64,000 nt of DNA, taken from Periplaneta americana. Its lineage: Eukaryota; Arthropoda; Insecta; Blattodea; Blattidae. This document shows, one piece after another, positions 32,351 to 44,769 of this stretch (positions are counted from its first letter, which is position 1; every line of letters starts with the position of its first letter). Under the pieces are notes generated by a model, which ran no database searches, was not told the origin of the DNA, and saw only the letters and a list, made by a program, of their open reading frames with translations. Both the position numbers and the translations under genes were made by a program. The stretch lies in assembly GCF_040183065.1 (NCBI RefSeq), contig NC_091126.1, positions 144,610,204 to 144,674,203 of the forward strand. Reading direction: 5' to 3'.

Positions 32351-33930
32351 TATCATTCTCAACCCCGGGCAATAATTGTACTTTTCCCCCTATACGGTTT
32401 TAGTTATTAGCAGATTACAAATATGAAGAAAAACGCATGCGCACCGAAAAATAATTAATCGAATCCCGTAACTAAAGGTAGAATATTTTCTTTTTTACTT
32501 TTCACATGTTGATAAGTCTCCACGCAGCAGACGACGGTAAATGTCTAGTTAATGTATACCAGTAGTTTCCCCTCCCGCAATATTGTTCCGGGACCATAAA
32601 TATTCCAATTAAGTCAAATGCATTAAGATCCAGGGAAAATTTTGCTGCAGCTATAACAAGAGGAATCATGGCAAATATTACTGTGTGAGGAGATCGTATT
32701 GTAACATTGCTAGTGATAGGTTATGCATCTAAACGAAAACCATATCGCCTGTGAGAAACGAACGTCCCTTCATAGCAAAATACAGGTTTCCGCGCACCGC
32801 AACAAAGTGGAAATGGACCCGCACAAAATTTAGTAAGTAACTATAAAGAAAAGTTTGAATTATAAGTGGTGCAGGTAAACTAGACAATTACATGTATATG
32901 TAACATTGATGTCATTACGCCATATTAAAATTAAATTTAGCAGATATCAGAATAAATCCGTATCACACATTTTGTTCTACATTCCAACTGTAATTCATTT
33001 ATTCACCTATTGGCTACCTGCGGTAGAATTTCTGGACAAAATTCAATCACCTGAGATTCTACAGCGTATAAATAAGTTAAGAAATGTATTTCATGAACCC
33101 AAACACTCAGAAAAGTGTTGTTTCGTAAGAAAGATGCCTTAAAAACGCCTTTCGAAAACTTTTTCTCGACATAAACATGCCACACCAGATCAGTCTAACC
33201 TTACCTTCATTACACACTGGAGATTTTCTGTATGTTAGTCTTAACAAGTTCTGCATTATTTGCACCAAAATAATGAGACGACTAATTCTGAAGTGGCCTT
33301 AATACATCTTTAAATCATACTGATTCACATCTCAGCAACCGCAGTCTCTTCCATAAGAAATTCCAATAAAAGTACATTAACGAAAACGTACTCGGATTTC
33401 AATTATTCAACTTTCGGCCTCATTGTACGTACCACTCTAAGTTGCATAACACAAATTAATAACGAATTGTTTTCTGCTGTCATAATTAGAATCAAACAGA
33501 AGATACATACCGTAAATCCAACACCATAAGCACAGACCATGTAACTATCAGTACAACAAAAATCCAATCACATATCTCAGACCTTCTTTATCGGTAACTG
33601 CTTATTGATCCAAGCCAAACTCACGAAGTCAGTTACCTCACCAAATAAGTCTCATAGTAATGACAATATTAAAAACGAACAATATGAATATGTTGATTAT
33701 ACGAAACAATCATTTATAATAATATATGCTATATATTTCAAGAATAACGTTAAACGTACTTAAAGCAATCAATTTCAACACATCACTTTCTTGAATCTAC
33801 ATCGAAGATTCACTTGCTTCACATGTCAAACATCCCACAACGATACCTGTGTTGATAGGTTGGGTGGCAATTACTACCACGTCGTTGATTATATATATTT
33901 TCTCTTTGGACATTTTCCATATTCTTCTTC
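32351..33930. other. no recognised feature
   Basis: AT-rich unique-looking sequence. Short open frames (e.g. 32906-33142) lack recognisable domains or splice support. Confidence 0.4.
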
Positions 33931-33937
33931 TTCTTAC

Positions 33938-35556
33938 CACAGTCTACTATATACAGTTGCGAAACTCTATATGTAGTAAAAATGCAAACATGGGTAGTTG
34001 CCCACCACTAGGATCGCTACTATCGCCTCATCATCGCAGATCTCTCTCCTAGTAGACGACAAAATATGTTACACTTTCGTTGTGTTCTTTTGGAAAAATT
34101 AACACCTTCCATTATTGAAATATTAAATGCATAAAGTTAATTTATTATTTTAATGAAGTATATTAAATTCCACCATAAACTCGAAGATACCTGCAAGAAA
34201 TAGGTTAATATTATTTTTGTTTGTGCAAAACGAACTGAAATTTACTATAATCGCTTCACTCATTCAAGATTATAGCGATAATTAACTATGAAATCAATAA
34301 ATATTAATTTGCATTTCCCTTTACAACAATAATAATGGAAATATGAATTAATGGAGTAACTTACGTGTACCGGTACTTGTAGTGTAGACTTACGTAGTTA
34401 ACAAAGTGGGATGAGATTAAGCAATAATAATCACACCAGAATTGGAAATAAAACGTGATCAATAAATTTTATTGTAACAGACTTTTTCTACGTTTCTAGT
34501 AAAGTAAAACAACAAAATTAACAGCTATAATTAAAAACATATCCTTTGAAAAAAAAAAGTAGGCCTAAGCAATAATAATCCCGCCAGAATTGAAAATAAA
34601 ACGTGATCAATAAATTTCATTAAAACAAACTTAATTTTTCTACGTCTCTAGTAAAATATTATTATTCCAATTATTGTATTTTAGCCATTAACATTTTCAT
34701 TACAACCAATAACTCTTTGTCTTCACTCTTTCGAATTCTGCACACCTCAACACCAAATTACCTTTCGTCTCGTTTCTCTTATCTATATTCTAACCACGAC
34801 GTAAACACCAGATCACTTATCTGTGGCACGCTAAATATACCTCTTCATAGAACATCTTGTTATTCCTCATCTTTTACAATATCCACCTCGCGTCATTGGA
34901 ATTCCTTGTCACAAAGTATTAGGGGCTGCAAGACAACAAACACCTTTAAGAACAGCTTAAAAGATAACCTTATTAGCATTTCACTCCAATCATACTGATT
35001 TAAAATATTACTGACTAAACTGTTGCTTTTTTCTTTAGACATCATCCTGATTGTGCTGCATTTTCAAAATTGTCTCATAATAATCTCTTTCTATTATCTA
35101 ATATCATTTGAAATATATTAACATTCTATGTATTTTAGTTTAATTCTGCTACACAGTTTATTTCAGTGTTTAATTAATAGTTCATAGTATTTTGTTGTTT
35201 AATTCGTAAATAACTCTTGTATACATGTAACTCTCATCTAAATCAAATTGTTGAATTCTTTGTAAGTTCATGCATATGTATATACACTTTCTGCTGGTTG
35301 AGTGGAAGAGAAGGCCTTACGGCCTTAACTCTGCCAGCCAAAATAAATCATTATTATTATTATTATTATTAATAACGAACATTTCACAAGCATCAATGTG
35401 AAATACGCAACGAGCTAGCACTCGATGGAAATATGACACAGTCCAAAGTCGACAGTGGACAGTCTATTGTTTCTAGTTGCTAAACGCTTGGAGCGCTTTA
35501 TAACGAGATTTGCAAAAAATCACCTCAAGCTTCGCGACTGTATATAGTAGACTGTG
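33938..35556. mobile_element. CACAG-terminus TIR element, copy 1, split by a LINE
   Basis: 29-bp inverted termini begin CACAGTCTACTATATACAGT and continue into CGCGAAGCT, with a few changes on the left in this copy. They are flanked by the 7-bp duplication ttcttac (33931-33937 and 35557-35563). Removing the LINE at 34714-35370 and its duplicated 6 bp leaves about 956 bp, collinear with the copies at 38496 and 46295. There is no coding capacity. An internal imperfect duplication (~140-bp spacing) repeats taagcaataataatc-caccagaatt and ataaaacgtgatcaataaat. Non-autonomous; the superfamily is not settled, because 7-bp duplications are uncommon. Confidence 0.92.
34714..35370 (+). mobile_element. 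LINE 3' fragment nested in the CACAG element
   Basis: 5'-truncated non-LTR element. The readable C-terminus is YLSSRFSYLYSNHDVNTRS, then RHWNSLSQSIRGC. The 3' UTR includes gaaggccttacggccttaac and ctgccagcc, and ends in (ATT)n. The 6-bp target duplication aataac (34708-34713, 35371-35376) is confirmed by the uninterrupted sequence in the other two element copies. Confidence 0.88.
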
Positions 35557-35563
35557 TTCTTAC

Positions 35564-37404
35564 TATGAGTAATCTCTGCATTGTCTTCAAAGAGTACAGA
35601 AATTCTGTTCTCTTTGGTTGTGTCAACGCCGGCAAATTCGAACGCGCCGAACCAGAGCAGAGCCATCTTCAGTTACAAGCTGGAGCATGCGTACGTTTGG
35701 CAACGCTGAGTAGAGGCGGGAGGAGGCAAAATTAAACACTACCACAACGTTTGACGTTTTAGTGCTTTGGTTTCGTAGTAACGTGTAAATTTTCGACATT
35801 CATTTATACAAAAGTATGTGCATATGATCAAGATTCAGTGCATTGATGTACGTAATTTATTACGGAATCCGAAATGGTATTTTATTTGAGTTTCAGAATA
35901 CCGCGTAAGTACTTACATAAAGCCACTTCAAATAACTTTAAAAACTCAAAAGCATACGTGTTTTTTATTGATGGTACAAGGGGAAATATATACTTAAAGA
36001 AATGCTGCATATAGCAAAAGTAAATAAAATAAAGACGTACTTTCGTAATACCTTATTCCAACCAATTGACGACCATTATGTAGCCAGTAAATTGACAATG
36101 TTTGGCCGCTTTATGTTGTTTCACCTCTTACGTGAAAGGTCTAGGATATTATACAAATTTTAATCTCATGTGGTTATCTGTCGTGCTTTTCTATAAATAT
36201 TTCAGATGCCTAGGAAGCCAATTTAGTTAGAGCCTGGCCAGTCACCATAATAATAATGTTATCCAGAATTATTTCTTGTAACATTTTAAAATATAATTTT
36301 AAATAAATATAACTACAGGGACATCATTTTATTTTTACTTCAATTTTTATTGTACCTGAGTTTTTTAATGTACTTCACTCCCACCCCTTCTACTAAGGAA
36401 GTTCCAACTCCACACAGAACCAAGACCGCAGATAGTAAGCAGTACTGAGTTACTGAGTATAGTACGTTCCAGAAATATGTTCGCGTTTTCCAGTGACGAA
36501 AGAGCTTTCAATATTGAATCATATTTTCGCACAGGTACTGTCCGTTTGCCTACGTCGCATCCCGATTTCCCCCACCTGCTTCTGCTCGCCCCTCTGTAAA
36601 AGCTGGGCTGTCTTAGCTCTTTTCTGAAAACATTAATTTCTCTTAGGAATTGGACGTTTACGTAATATTATACAGCTGTTTAATTTAACTTAAATAAAAG
36701 GGCCTCGTTAAGTAATTAACTGTCACGTGATTTCCTCCCTTTCTACAATCATGCGGAATAACCACTTGGACAGACAGTAGATAGCATGTCTGAGTAATTT
36801 TATATTTTCGGGTCGGGCAGAAGTGAAGATTGAATTCACAGTACGTAGAGTAGGTACAGAATTATTTCAACATGAGTTACTAGTACGAAGGACGAAACTG
36901 GCAATTGGAATTAGATGCAATAGTCTATAGTGCGATAATATGCACAAAAGAACTGAAGCCTATATCGAAATGAATGGCCACCATTTTCAAAATTGTGTTT
37001 AAATATTCATATTATGATTATTTTTCAATTTAACTTCTTTCTCTATATTGCACGCTAATGTGCTGTAGACAGTATACACTGCATAATGAATACGTTCGCA
37101 TGGATAACTCACTTTGTGAGTAAAAGCACTTATTCTTAATACAGTACTGTGCTTTGATTAAAGAAAAACCTAATGAAAATTATCAAACTCAAAATCGCGA
37201 TATTTCCTAGTTTACGTAAATGGATGAACTACTTTTCTTCCATCCTATACCTAGTAGAGTGATTTGTGTTTTACGCCAGTATCATCGAACTCCAGTCTTG
37301 GAGGGGGGAGCAAGCGGTGTTTCCGGTTCTCTAAAGGTATAGACAGGTTAATATTAAAAATGTTAGTAAAAATAAAATGATGTCCCTGTACAAAAAACAA
37401 GCCA
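35564..37404. other. no recognised feature
   Basis: Contains a slightly GC-richer patch near 35620-35740, otherwise AT-rich. No domain, repeat ends or RNA gene recognised. I looked for a 5' exon of the zinc-finger gene here and found none I can support. Confidence 0.4.
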
Positions 37405-38153
37405 AGGCCGTGTCTCAAAGCACAAGTCTATACTACATGCTAATAACTAGGAACTAGCTGAATTGTAAACTGCACAATAGAGAGCTTTGAACATGTATGC
37501 TTGAATCATGGCCTTCTTCACAGACTATTTTTCTCAAAGCCATGAAATTACGGTATAGCACTAAATTAAGACGGCAGTGTCCTAATGCAATTTAATTACG
37601 AGTTATCAGCTGTTACTTTTTTTGGAAAATCGAATTCTTTGTTTATAAACAGTTTTCCAGTAAATAGTTCATGAAACTTAAATCTCAGGTTTATGAACTG
37701 AATGGTAATTTCCTGAGACGCTAGAAAAGAAATGTAGAAAGATGTAGAATTGTAAAAGATGTTCAAAAGATATCTATGAAAATTACGTCTGGCTGTTAGC
37801 AATCGAAATAAATGTGAAAAAGGTAAGAGCCTGAAATATTACAATATTTTTAAAAAAATGTAATGCAGATACCAACAATGTCAATGTTCCAAGTTAACGT
37901 GTTATTTTACATTGGACTCACATTTTATTTCCAAAGCATCATCAGCTTTCATAACCCCCAATTGTTAATGAGGTATCCATTTTTCTTTAGTATACAAGTC
38001 AACAATCAAGCAAGAATTTTCGTTTACTAGCTACTACGGACTTGATTGCTATTCACTACGTAGCTTTGGATCGTAACTTCTGATGTCACATCCGGCTATT
38101 TAGTCAACAATCTACTTCACTTCAGATGAAAATGTAGCTTTGAGACACGGCCT
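37405..38153. mobile_element. 749-bp element with 17-bp perfect inverted ends
   Basis: AGGCCGTGTCTCAAAGC at 37405-37421 is exactly complemented at 38137-38153. The interior is AT-rich and non-coding. Target duplication is not evident; flanks read ccaa on the left and aaga on the right. Probably a non-autonomous DNA transposon of unknown superfamily. Confidence 0.7.
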
Positions 38154-38401
38154 AAGAATGTAAACTATGCAAATAAAATAAAATTATAAACAGAGGAAAC
38201 TGCTGTCATATTATAATAAAGTATGAGGGTGTAAATACAGTTAGGCAAAGTATAAAGATCTATGAAAAAATGCAGAAACAAACCTTCAACATATTTCTTA
38301 ACAAAGCTCATCATTATCTATTAAGTATGTGCCAATTAGCGTAAACTCAGTGAACTTTAAATTCTGTAAATACGAAGTGAAATGAAACACGTTTATTACT
38401 A

Positions 38402-38438
<37 letters not shown>

Positions 38439-38439
38439 G
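38402..38439 (+). repeat. (TAA)n microsatellite
   Basis: About twelve TAA units about 60 bp upstream of the second CACAG element. Confidence 0.95.
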
Positions 38440-38495
38440 ACTTCGTTGAATTGCCACACGCAGCATGCTATCAAGTTGCCGATGTACGGTAGTAT

Positions 38496-39442
38496 CACAG
38501 TCTACTATATACAGTCGCTCAATATGTAGTAAAAATGCAAACATGGGTAGTTGCCCACCACTAGGATCGCTACTATCGCCTCATCATCGCAGATCTCTCT
38601 CCTAGTAGACGACAAAATATGTTACACTTTCGTTGTGTTCTTTTGGAAAAATTAACACCTTCCATTATTGAAATATTAAATGCATAAAGTTAATTTATTA
38701 TTTTAATGAAGTATATTAAATTCCACCATAAACTCGAAGATACCTGCAAGTAATAGGTTAATATTATTTTTGTTTGTGCAAAACGAACTGAAATTTACTA
38801 TAATCGCTTCACTCATTCAAGATTATAGCGATAATTAACTATGAAATCAATAAATATTAATTTGCATTTCCCTTTACAACAATAATAATGGAAATATGAA
38901 TTAATGGAGTAACTTACGTGTACCGGTACTTGTAGTGTAGGCTTACGTAGTTAACAAAGTGGGATGAGATTAAGCAATAATAATCACACCAGAATTGGAA
39001 ATAAAACGTGATCAATAAATTTTATTGTAACAGACTTTTTCTACGTTTCTAGTAAAGTAAAACAACAAAATTAACAGCTATAATTAAAAACATATCCTTT
39101 GAAAAAAATAGGCCTAAGCAATAATAATCCCACCAGAATTGAAAATAAAACGTGATCAATAAATTTCATTAAAACAAACTTAATTTTTCTACGTCTCTAG
39201 TAAAATATTATTATTCCAATTATTGTATTTTAGCCATTAACATTTTCATTACAACCAATAACGAACATTTCACAAGCATCAATGTGAAATACGCAACGAG
39301 CTAGCACTCGATGGAAATACGACACAGTCCAAAGTCGACAGTGGACAGTCTATTGTTTCTAGTTGCTAACCGCTTGGAGCGCTTTATCACGAGATTTGCA
39401 AAAAATCACCTCAAGCTTCGCGACTGTATATAGTAGACTGTG
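38496..39442. mobile_element. CACAG-terminus TIR element, copy 2
   Basis: 947 bp, flanked by the 7-bp duplication gtagtat (38489-38495, 39443-39449). It is nearly identical to copies 1 and 3, differing by scattered substitutions and small indels. The left terminus has lost a few bases after acagtcgc. The right terminus is intact. Confidence 0.93.
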
Positions 39443-39672
39443 GTAGTATTGAGGAGGTGAGCGACCGCCCGGTCTCGTAGTATAAGGAGTTGATGTTAAG
39501 AGTTGTGACCGGTCCAAATAGATGGAGCAGCTACAGCTAATGTATACCTATGTAAGCACTTGTTTTTGCATTACTGTGGTTGGAATAGTCAAAGCTTAAC
39601 ATTTGTTGAGTGCAGACAAGAATTCAATCAAACATGCCGTAATATAATATTTCAGAATCGGCTCATGTCAGC

Positions 39673-39781
39673 AGATTCACTGGCATGTAAAAGAACTCCT
39701 GCGGGATAAAATTCCGGCACATCCAGCGACGCTGATATAACCTCTGCAGTTGCTAGCGTCGTTAAATAAAACATGACATTT
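39673..39781 (+). mobile_element. 3' fragment of the SINE family seen at 15425
   Basis: Matches the 3' half of the 15425-15654 SINE (catgtaaaagaactcctgcg, then ataacctctgcagtt and ttaaataaaacatgacattt). It lacks the tRNA-like head, so it is truncated at its 5' end. Plus orientation. Confidence 0.8.
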
Positions 39782-39962
39782 ATTTTTCGAAGATACTATT
39801 CTGTACATTGATTGTAATAATTTTAAAATCGTGACCAAAAGCATCATCCTGTTAGAATCGTCTAAACTACAACTCTCAGAAGCTCTTAATATAGTGGCTA
39901 AAGTATAACAAACCGTTATACAAAATAACATTTCACTAATTTCAGAAAAAGTTAAATGTAAG

Positions 39963-40169
39963 TTGAGAAACGTTATTGCTAAAAATTCTGCCTATTCACA
40001 ACTTCGTATTATAAATGATGTACTATCAGGTCACGACAAGAAGTCTGAAGTTGGTGTACTAAAAAGTAGTGACTTCCCGTTCTTCAAATATGCACCTATT
40101 ACATCGTGTGATGTTGAACGTCCATTTTCCCAATATAAAGACTGTTTGAGGAGGTTCACTTTCCAGTAG
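39963..40169 (+). pseudogene. hAT-type C-terminal dimerisation fragment, second copy
   Basis: Reads FFKYAPITSCDVERPFSQYK and a following short LRRFTFQ before a stop. It has the same block as the fragment at 12053 (FKYALLTSCDVERSFSQYKS). Upstream, NSAYSQLRIINDVLSGHDKK is collinear with the usual sequence before this block. No catalytic core is present. Confidence 0.65.
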
Positions 40170-40179
40170 CTCAAAATGT

Positions 40180-41022
40180 ACGTAACTCTTCACTGCAATG
40201 CACATATTCAAGGATGATGTGAGTATCTTACATTTAAGAGTTAATACATCTCACTATAAATAATTGTGTATTTACATGTTTAGACATTTCCTACTTCAAT
40301 GATCATTCATTATATTCCTTGAATGCAGGATAAAGGTTTTATTGTAACCGCAGTATACTGCTCAGTGTTTACATCAGAAGCATACTTCGTCCTTTGCACG
40401 CCCCCTTCTCATACAGTCTATAACGCGTGCGATTGTCGTGGCAATTCCACGAAGTCTAATAATAATAAACAAACCTTGGAAACCAACAAAGCGAGTGTAT
40501 GCATCTACAAATTATAGGTAGTTCTGACGTACAGCAGTCAATCCTAATCTTCAACAAAACTGCAACATTTATGGGATCACAAAATAGCTGTTTACAATGA
40601 AAATCAACGGAGTAACTTTATCGACATATATAGCACGCGAGACCCCACAATTTGGCTACAACAACAAATATTGAATTCTGATACACCACAAACCAAAAGT
40701 AAGACTATAAAAATGTAGTTCATAAAATATTTAATATCTAGAAGAATTGCCAATGACTTTGTCACAATTAACAATAAAAATTACCAAAGACTGCAATCAT
40801 TTTATTTTCATTTATTGCCTATAATAGCTTTCATCGCCAATACGCACTTAGTTCATAATACCCGTGACCACTTATAAATGATCAGGGATAATACATAAAC
40901 AATGAACGTTCGGTACGACCGCGAACATAATTTCATCGACATACACTGTCTTGTTATAACATTCATTTACATTGAAAATCGAAATTAACACAAACACGTG
41001 CTTTTGTATCGTAGGTCTCCGC
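40180..41022. other. no recognised feature
   Basis: AT-rich spacer between the hAT fragment and the partial CAAAGAG element. No supported gene. Confidence 0.4.
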
Positions 41023-41570
41023 CAAAGAGTTTGTAATACTTACTAGAGACACATACCCGTGAGGGGCAGGCAAGGAAAATGTCACAAATTGAGTCGGCAA
41101 GCATCCGCCATTAAAGGGAGTGTTTGCGGCGCGAAATTCGGAAACAGTACCACAATACATTGATGTAGCCTGGTGATAGACACTGTTTTAAACATCTTTT
41201 ACCAAAGATGGATCGTGATTAAATAAATATGAATGGTAGAGGAGCGCGGTATTTATTGAAATATTATATGATTCATCTATGGCGATATTATAAAAAATAA
41301 ATTAAATGACCTATATATACTCGGGATAAGTAAGTGAAATATTGAACAATGGAAATGCCAACATGAATTTTCAATATTACCAGTATTGTTTAAGGCCATA
41401 ATATTAGATATCTACTGTAATATTTAAAATAATCTATATTTTTGTCCTTTCATGCAAAGGAAGAGGAAGGTATATGGTGCTTAGAAAATGTTTAGTGGTG
41501 AAATATGAGATCATCAAAATTCTGGAAACACTGATTTAAAACAAAATAAGGATAAATTTTTATCAACAGT
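41023..41570. mobile_element. left part of a CAAAGAG-terminus hAT-like element
   Basis: Begins CAAAGAGTTTGTAATACTTA and is collinear, with few differences, with the left ~550 bp of the complete copy at 44770. Similarity stops near 41570 and the right terminus is missing. The copy is therefore truncated or interrupted, probably at the unrelated block that starts at 41575. Confidence 0.8.
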
Positions 41571-41574
41571 AATC

Positions 41575-41950
41575 TCACTAGACGTTTTGATTTATCTAGA
41601 GAAAATCAGAACTCGAGTGGGATTTAATTGACTATTACACGATTAGAAGAAAGTATATAAGGATTAGAAGTAACGAAGTACTCCAATACAATAAAATATT
41701 AATTGACTTACGAAAATACAACTGTCTTCAAATGTATTATTGTACCATCTCAACATTAAAAATATTACGCTAAGCATATTCTACGTGAGCCAACAGTCAT
41801 CCCGACACTTCGGTTAACCTCTCAAATAGCCACAGACACAGAGTCGAAATGTAACTTGCTTGCATCTCATTACCAACATGTATTCACCCCAAACGAGAAT
41901 AAAAATGAACAGACTACCTCTGAATGAGAAAAAGAACATATAGAAAATAT
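41575..41950. other. unassigned block between element fragments
   Basis: Sequence not shared with the complete CAAAGAG element. It contains gggatttaattgactattac and gaagtaacgaagtactcc, which look like repeat DNA, but I cannot name the family. Confidence 0.35.
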
Positions 41951-43400
41951 TAATAAACCGACTGTGCCAGAGAAAATTTCCTATACTACTCCACAAGAAT
42001 TGTCTCACTTCATTCAAAGGCTTCCAAATAAAAAATCTCCAGGCCATGATCTTATACCCAACATTATACTAAAAAAGCTCACCAACAAAGCTCTTACTTA
42101 CTTGACGATAATTCAATGCTGCCCTTTTAATTGGGTACTTTCCTCGAGCCTGGAAGCTTGCTGAAATTGTTGTTTTTCATAAGCCTAACAAACCTAAGCA
42201 CTTGCCATCAAGTTATCGACCTATTAGCTTACTGCCCACGCTATCGAAATTGTTTGAGAAGTTTATTCATCATCGCATTTGTAAATTTACGTTCCAAAAC
42301 AAGATAATACCAGATTTTCAGTTTGGCTTTCGTCCAAAACATTCTACAACACACCAACTGCAAAGAGTCACTGAATCCATTATAAAAGGCTTTGAAGAAA
42401 AACAGTATACTCCCACTGTGTTTCTGGATATTGCCGAAGCATTTGATACTGTTTGGCATGATGGTTTAATGCCAAAATTATATAGAATTGGTTTTCCTGA
42501 CTATCTCAAACGCATCGTGAAAAGTTTTTTATCCGAGCGTCAGTTCTCAGTACGTATAGATGGCATTAAATCAACGCTTCGTCCAGTTTTAGCCGGAGTA
42601 CCACAAGGATCTATACTGTCACCACTTCTCTTCAATATCTTCGCATATGACATTCCATGTTTACAACCGTCACACATAGCTATGTATGCTGACGATACAG
42701 TTCTCTTTTATTCTCATAGTAACCTAAATACTGCAATCAGCACTCTTCAGCCATCCTTATAGGAGCTGTCTAAATGGTTCTCTGACTGGAGATTACTACT
42801 CAACATTACCAAGACAGAAGCTAAAATCTTCTCTTTAAGGCCTATTCGTAGTCCACCTCCATTGGTCCTTCTAAATGAACAAGTTACATGGCTCTCTAGT
42901 CAAGAAGCTGTCAAATATTTGGGAATATTATTAGACACGAAACTTACATGGAATGCCCATATAACTCGCATTGTTACACTAACCTCTTCTAGAATTCGAA
43001 AATTATACCCTTTGGTTAATAGACGTTCACAAATTGGATTGGACTTTTCAATGCTACTCTACACCTCGCTTGTACGACCTCTTTTAACTTATGCAGCGCC
43101 AGTGTGGGGGACTGCAAATAAGACACATGCATCGCCTACAAGTTCTCCAGAACAAGTTCCTGCGCACTGCAACAAATGCCCCCTGGTTTGTAAGAAATCA
43201 ACAACTGCATCAAGAATTGGGAATTCTTCCACTAGAACAGTACATCCATTCAATGTCAAAATCTTTCTTCAACAAACTTCCTGGTGTTCCTGGAGCTGTG
43301 ACATATAACATTGGAGCAAGATCTTGTCAGCCATCTCAACTTGAAAGGAAACTCCCTCAAGACATCCTTCTTAGTGATACTGACGACTCTTCATAATTTA
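41951..43400 (+). pseudogene. Jockey-like LINE reverse transcriptase
   Basis: Reverse-transcriptase blocks appear in order: SYRPISLLPTLSKLFEKFI, QFGFRPKHSTTHQL, FLDIAEAFDTVWHDGL, GVPQGSILSPLLFNI, the catalytic MYADDTVL, and the thumb region YLGILLDTKLTWNAHI. The C-terminus is RPLLTYAAPVWG. The order and the FD-VWHDGL form are typical of the Jockey clade. Defects: a frameshift near 42165-42200, an in-frame TAG after STLQPSL (42760), and a second frameshift near 43125. The endonuclease and ORF1 are absent. Confidence 0.92.
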
Positions 43401-43920
43401 ACAGAGAAAATGATCATATATTTGTTCCCATAATTCACAAAAATGTTTAATTAATTAATTTAAATTAATTAGAGGAGCCTTTAGAGCCAACCTCAGCATG
43501 ATATTCTGCATGTGATATTCCATAATTTAACAGTGGCTGTATAGCAAGTTTGCTGGTCGACCAATATTAAACATAAAAAAAAACAAATATTACGCAAGAT
43601 GCATGCTAGATGGCAGTAGTGAGCAACGCCTTCTCGTCGAGAAGTTCTCGATCTATTATGCACGATGGCAATGTTACTAGTCAAGAAGGCTTTGTTGATT
43701 CAGTTTCATTTTTATTAAAATGCAACATTCCACTTCAATTATCCGAATCCCAGTAATCAACGTCACTTGGCAGATGATTTTCAATAAATCTTAATATTAA
43801 ACAATGTCTGATACGTGACTATCCATAATATCATATATCAGAAGCTATAACATAACCTAACTAATATACACAAGTGTTAGAAAAGTTTTAATTAACGACG
43901 ATGACATAAAAAATAAACAT
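43401..43920. other. LINE 3' UTR region and unassigned spacer
   Basis: Begins with sequence likely to be the 3' untranslated part of the Jockey-like element, including a ttaattaattaattt stretch near 43447. The remainder is unassigned. No gene is supported. Confidence 0.35.
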
Positions 43921-44217
43921 TAATAATTTTAAAAAGAATAATTATTGAATGTACAATTTTCAAATTTGAATGCGGTTGGTGGTTCAATTGATGTTATATT
44001 GGACGTATGCGTAATAGAAGTGGAACTCGTTGATTTAGGCCTACATGGTGTATTCAACTTATTCAGAATTTCCGAATTAATAATTTTAAAAGGAATAGTT
44101 ATTGAATGTACAATTTTCAAATTTGAATGTGATTGGTGGTTCAATTGATGTTACATTGGACGTGTGCGTAATAGAAGTGGAACTCGTTGATTTAGGCCTA
44201 CATGGTGTATTCAACTT
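43921..44217 (+). repeat. 157-bp tandem duplication
   Basis: Two head-to-tail copies start at 43921 and 44078 (taataattttaaaa-gaat, then attgaatgtacaattttc ...). They match through ggcctacatggtgtattcaa. The reading frames across it (43945-44148 and the opposite strand) are mirror artefacts of the repeat and not genes. Confidence 0.9.
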
Positions 44218-44509
44218 AAACCAGTTAAGTGAAAAACATTTTCCTATTTTTTACAGCTAAGTTAAAATGCACAATAGTAATATGCGTTAAAAGAGCGGTA
44301 TGTTGACGTTTTCAGCTTTTTTAATTTCCGAAAACATGGAAACAAACATACCGCTCGTGTATCTTACATTATTTTGTGCGAAGATCGTTAATTACATACC
44401 TGAAAGACGAATTTCTAATTAGTTGCAATGAAATCTCAATCTTGGTTTCTGTTCAATGACGGCAACTTTGGAAAACAAATATAGCTATCTTCAACATTGT
44501 TCCTATAAA

Positions 44510-44741
44510 TTTTTAGTAGGTTATTTTACGACGCTTTATCAACAGCTTAGGTTATTTAGCGTCTGAATGAGATGAAGGTGATAATGCCGGTGAAATGAGT
44601 CCGGGGTCCAGCACTGAAAGTTGGGTTGAGGGAAAACCCCGGAAAAAACCTCAACCATGTAACTTGCCTCGACCGGGAATCGAACCCGGGCCACCTGGTT
44701 TCGCAGCCAGACGCGCTGACCGTTACTCCACAGGTGTGGAC
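44510..44741 (-). mobile_element. tRNA-derived SINE, third family, copy 2
   Basis: Minus-strand head GAGTAACGGTCAGCGCG and GGGTTCGATTCCC, with the same body and 3' end as the 30821 copy. A perfect 12-bp duplication tgttcctataaa lies at 44498-44509 and 44742-44753. It ends 28 bp before the hAT-like element at 44770. Confidence 0.93.
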
Positions 44742-44769
44742 TGTTCCTATAAAATGTTTTCTGTGTTTA

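Noticed and set aside
35600..35760. Promoter or CpG-rich first exon of the zinc-finger gene
   Set aside because: Slightly higher GC only; no donor site or core promoter element that I can support.
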